This document shows positions 6,289 to 7,630 of a DNA stretch of 7,630 nt, piece after piece (within the stretch, counting starts at the first letter, position 1; the number at the start of each line of letters is the position of its first letter). The DNA is from JBDRNO01 sp043811005. Its GTDB lineage: Bacteria; Bacteroidota; Bacteroidia; NORP154. Position numbers and translations under genes: made by a program. Location: the NCBI GenBank assembly GCA_043811005.1, contig JBDRNO010000097.1:1-7630 (forward strand), given 5' to 3'. The notes beneath the pieces were generated by a model. It was not told the origin of the DNA. It saw only the letters and a program-made list of their open reading frames with translations, and ran no database searches.

Positions 6289-6915
6289 TCACATAGAAGG
6301 GCTGTCTTTAGAATGTCCCAACCTTATGCTCAGTCCCACTGCTGCCACGTAAGGGGTTCCCATCGCTATTTCAATATGCATGCCAACAACCTTTGAAAAA
6401 TATGTCCTGAGTCCGAGTAATGTCTGAATACTCATTCTTGTCCTTTCAAAATTGGGATCCTTCCAATCAGGATCTTCTGAATCATGTTCGTAGGTCCAGA
6501 GAGAATAACCTAACCGAAATCCTGTATACATGCCTATATAATCATTCTTGATAAAATGGAATAATGGCCTTACACCTATATTCAAACAAGTAAGTTCCTC
6601 TGTTACATCCTCTGTATGAATTGTATCATCATAATATAGATAGTCTTCCCATTCAACCCCCATTTTTTGGTAAGAAACAGCTATTCCCATGCTAAAAAAA
6701 TCTGTTATTCCGTAATCCATCATACCATTCAATACCGGTTCCGAATATTTTTCGGAATCGTAATCAATACCTAAACCAATTTCAGAACCATAAACATAAT
6801 AACCGGCACCAGCACTTATCACGACTTGACCTTTTTCTTTTTGTGCTATAACTTTATTACTAAAAGAGAATATAAGCAATGCACTAACGGCAATTATGAT
6901 ACTGAACTTTTTCAT
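6289..6915 (-). CDS. Outer-membrane beta-barrel protein (paralogue of the next gene)
   Basis: A 208-residue protein with a clear signal peptide (MKK, hydrophobic core, cleavage probably VIA-Q at 24/25), followed by alternating polar/hydrophobic strands rich in Gly and aromatic residues, as in small outer-membrane barrels. Strand-like blocks: VISAGAGYYVYG, DFFSMGIAVSYQKMG, LNIGVRPLFHF, GFRLGYSLWTY, SIQTLLGLRTYF and GMHIEIAMGTPYVAAVGLSIRLG. Acidic loops (YYDDTIHTEDVTEE, EHDSEDPDWKDP) would be extracellular. Ligand and role are unknown. The last strand is followed by a polar tail HSKDSPSM instead of ending in an aromatic residue as the neighbour does. The gene is close kin of the truncated gene at the window end and sits 9 bp before rsmE. 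Confidence 0.82.
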   Translation of the reverse strand: MKKFSIIIAVSALLIFSFSNKVIAQKEKGQVVISAGAGYYVYGSEIGLGIDYDSEKYSEPVLNGMMDYGITDFFSMGIAVSYQKMGVEWEDYLYYDDTIHTEDVTEELTCLNIGVRPLFHFIKNDYIGMYTGFRLGYSLWTYEHDSEDPDWKDPNFERTRMSIQTLLGLRTYFSKVVGMHIEIAMGTPYVAAVGLSIRLGHSKDSPSM

Positions 6916-6931
6916 AATTAAAGATTGTTTA

Positions 6932-6945
6932 CTGCCTTTCGGCAG
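6932..6945 (-). promoter_or_regulatory. GNRA-capped hairpin in the leader of the barrel gene
   Basis: On the minus strand the leader contains ctgcc, gaaa, ggcag: a perfect 5-bp GC-rich stem closed by a GAAA tetraloop, ending 16 nt before the ATG at 6915. It is the only GC-rich spot in an otherwise very AT-rich 204-bp gap. The sequence ctgccgaa also occurs in the palindrome within the aminotransferase, so it may be a remnant of the same repeat family rather than a control element. Confidence 0.4.
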
Positions 6946-7007
6946 ACTGGTTAATAAATAATTTAATTAATAGATATCGAAATTTTCGTTTAAAAATTAT
7001 AATATGA

Positions 7008-7034
7008 TTTAGTGTTAATTCGTGTAATTAGTGG
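7008..7034. repeat. Short 9-bp tandem repeat (AATTCGTGT type)
   Basis: Three 9-bp units follow one another in the gap between the two barrel genes: tttagtgtt, aattcgtgt, aattagtgg. They share the pattern nnttnGTGn. It resembles a known class of dispersed ATTCGTG repeats and is the same style as the other gap repeats here. The rest of the gap (6916-7119) is AT-rich with no gene seen. Confidence 0.45.
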
Positions 7035-7119
7035 CTATATTTCTTTTTAATTAATTTACGAAGTTATGTTCTTCAAGTGCAATAATAGAAATTTATTTTA
7101 ATATTAAATATTTATTTAA

Positions 7120-7630
7120 TTAAAATTTCAAATTCCAACCTAATGTTATAAGATAAGGTGTTCCGACAGCAGTTTCAATATGTATTCCAAAAACATCAGA
7201 CAAATACGCTCTGAATCCGAATAATACCTGAACGCTTATTGGGGAGTTTTTCGAATTCTCAGGATCATAATCAGGGTTAGATGTCGTTTCTTTATAAGTC
7301 CACTGGGAATAACCAAGTCGGGCTCCTGCATAGAAATCTAAATTCTCATTTCCTCCAAAATGAAACAAAGGCCTAACTCCAATATTCAAGAGGGTACGTG
7401 TTTCAGTAAAATCCTCAACAACATAATTGCCGGTACTTGAAGTGTCCCATTTATATTCCCAGAAATCAAGACCAAACTTATGATAACTAACAGCGAGTCC
7501 CATACTGAAAAAATCTGCAATTCCTACATCATACATGCTACTTATTACCGGTTCTGAAAAAGATAAATAGCTATCACTGTTGTTACCGGCTTCACTTTCA
7601 TATCTCTTGTAATTAAAAAGAAAAGGGGCT
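7120..7630 (-). CDS. Outer-membrane beta-barrel protein, 5' end outside the window
   Basis: The frame is open from the window edge to TAA at 7122-7120, about 170 residues, so the true start lies beyond 7630; the internal Met at 7536 is not the start. Upstream of that Met the frame reads on through SYLSFSEPVISSM, which lines up with the paralogue's SEKYSEPVLNGMM. Shared blocks with the 6289-6915 protein are DFFSMG(L/I)AVSY, LNIGVRPLFHF, RLGYSxWTY, Q-L-G-R-Y-S and HIExAxGTPY; by eye about half the residues agree. The protein ends in LGWNLKF, a terminal aromatic residue typical of the beta-signal recognised by the BAM machinery. It is the upstream partner of a tandem duplication; 197 bp or more separate the two genes. 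The ligand is unknown. Confidence 0.85.
   Translation of the reverse strand, partial: APFLFNYKRYESEAGNNSDSYLSFSEPVISSMYDVGIADFFSMGLAVSYHKFGLDFWEYKWDTSSTGNYVVEDFTETRTLLNIGVRPLFHFGGNENLDFYAGARLGYSQWTYKETTSNPDYDPENSKNSPISVQVLFGFRAYLSDVFGIHIETAVGTPYLITLGWNLKF

Overview
The window looks like chromosome of a member of the Bacteroidota. The DNA is AT-rich and clear Shine-Dalgarno sequences are missing. There is a GWxTD-family secreted protein, a DUF4159 protein next to rsmE, and an acyltransferase with the HX4E rather than the HX4D motif. One TAnnTTTG box of the Bacteroidota promoter type lies just before a tRNA. The class or genus cannot be told from the sequence. No phage, transposase, CRISPR, toxin-antitoxin or defence gene is visible, so this reads as ordinary housekeeping and envelope DNA with unusually rich intergenic repeats.

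Layout. At 1-150 a 10-bp tandem repeat precedes a class III PLP aminotransferase (151-1389, +, TTG start). A tRNA-Ser(UGA) lies on the minus strand at 1409-1496. A palindromic repeat (about 1594-1713) follows, then an exported GWxTD-domain protein (1740-3242, +), a second palindromic repeat (about 3321-3443) and a LpxL/HtrB-like lysophospholipid acyltransferase (3473-4369, +). A short gap (4370-4573) with repeat debris and hairpins separates this from a block that is entirely on the minus strand. In order of transcription that block is: an outer-membrane beta-barrel protein cut by the window end (7630-7120), its paralogue (6915-6289), rsmE (6279-5554), a third palindromic repeat (5388-5484) and a DUF4159 protein (5290-4574).

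How the genes fit together. The second barrel gene and rsmE are 9 bp apart and probably share a transcript; DUF4159 may be its distal member after a 263-bp gap holding a large inverted repeat. The acyltransferase, the two barrels and the GWxTD protein are envelope functions. RsmE and the tRNA belong to translation, and the aminotransferase to amino-acid metabolism.

The most notable content is not a gene system but a set of short-period repeats. Units of 6 to 10 bp, different in sequence at each site, occupy most of the gaps, and three or so are arranged as inverted repeats with periodic arms. Two related GC-rich elements also lie inside coding regions without breaking the frame: a 30-bp palindrome in the aminotransferase and a G-quadruplex-like repeat in the DUF4159 gene. 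I saw no clear sign of a new multi-gene system.
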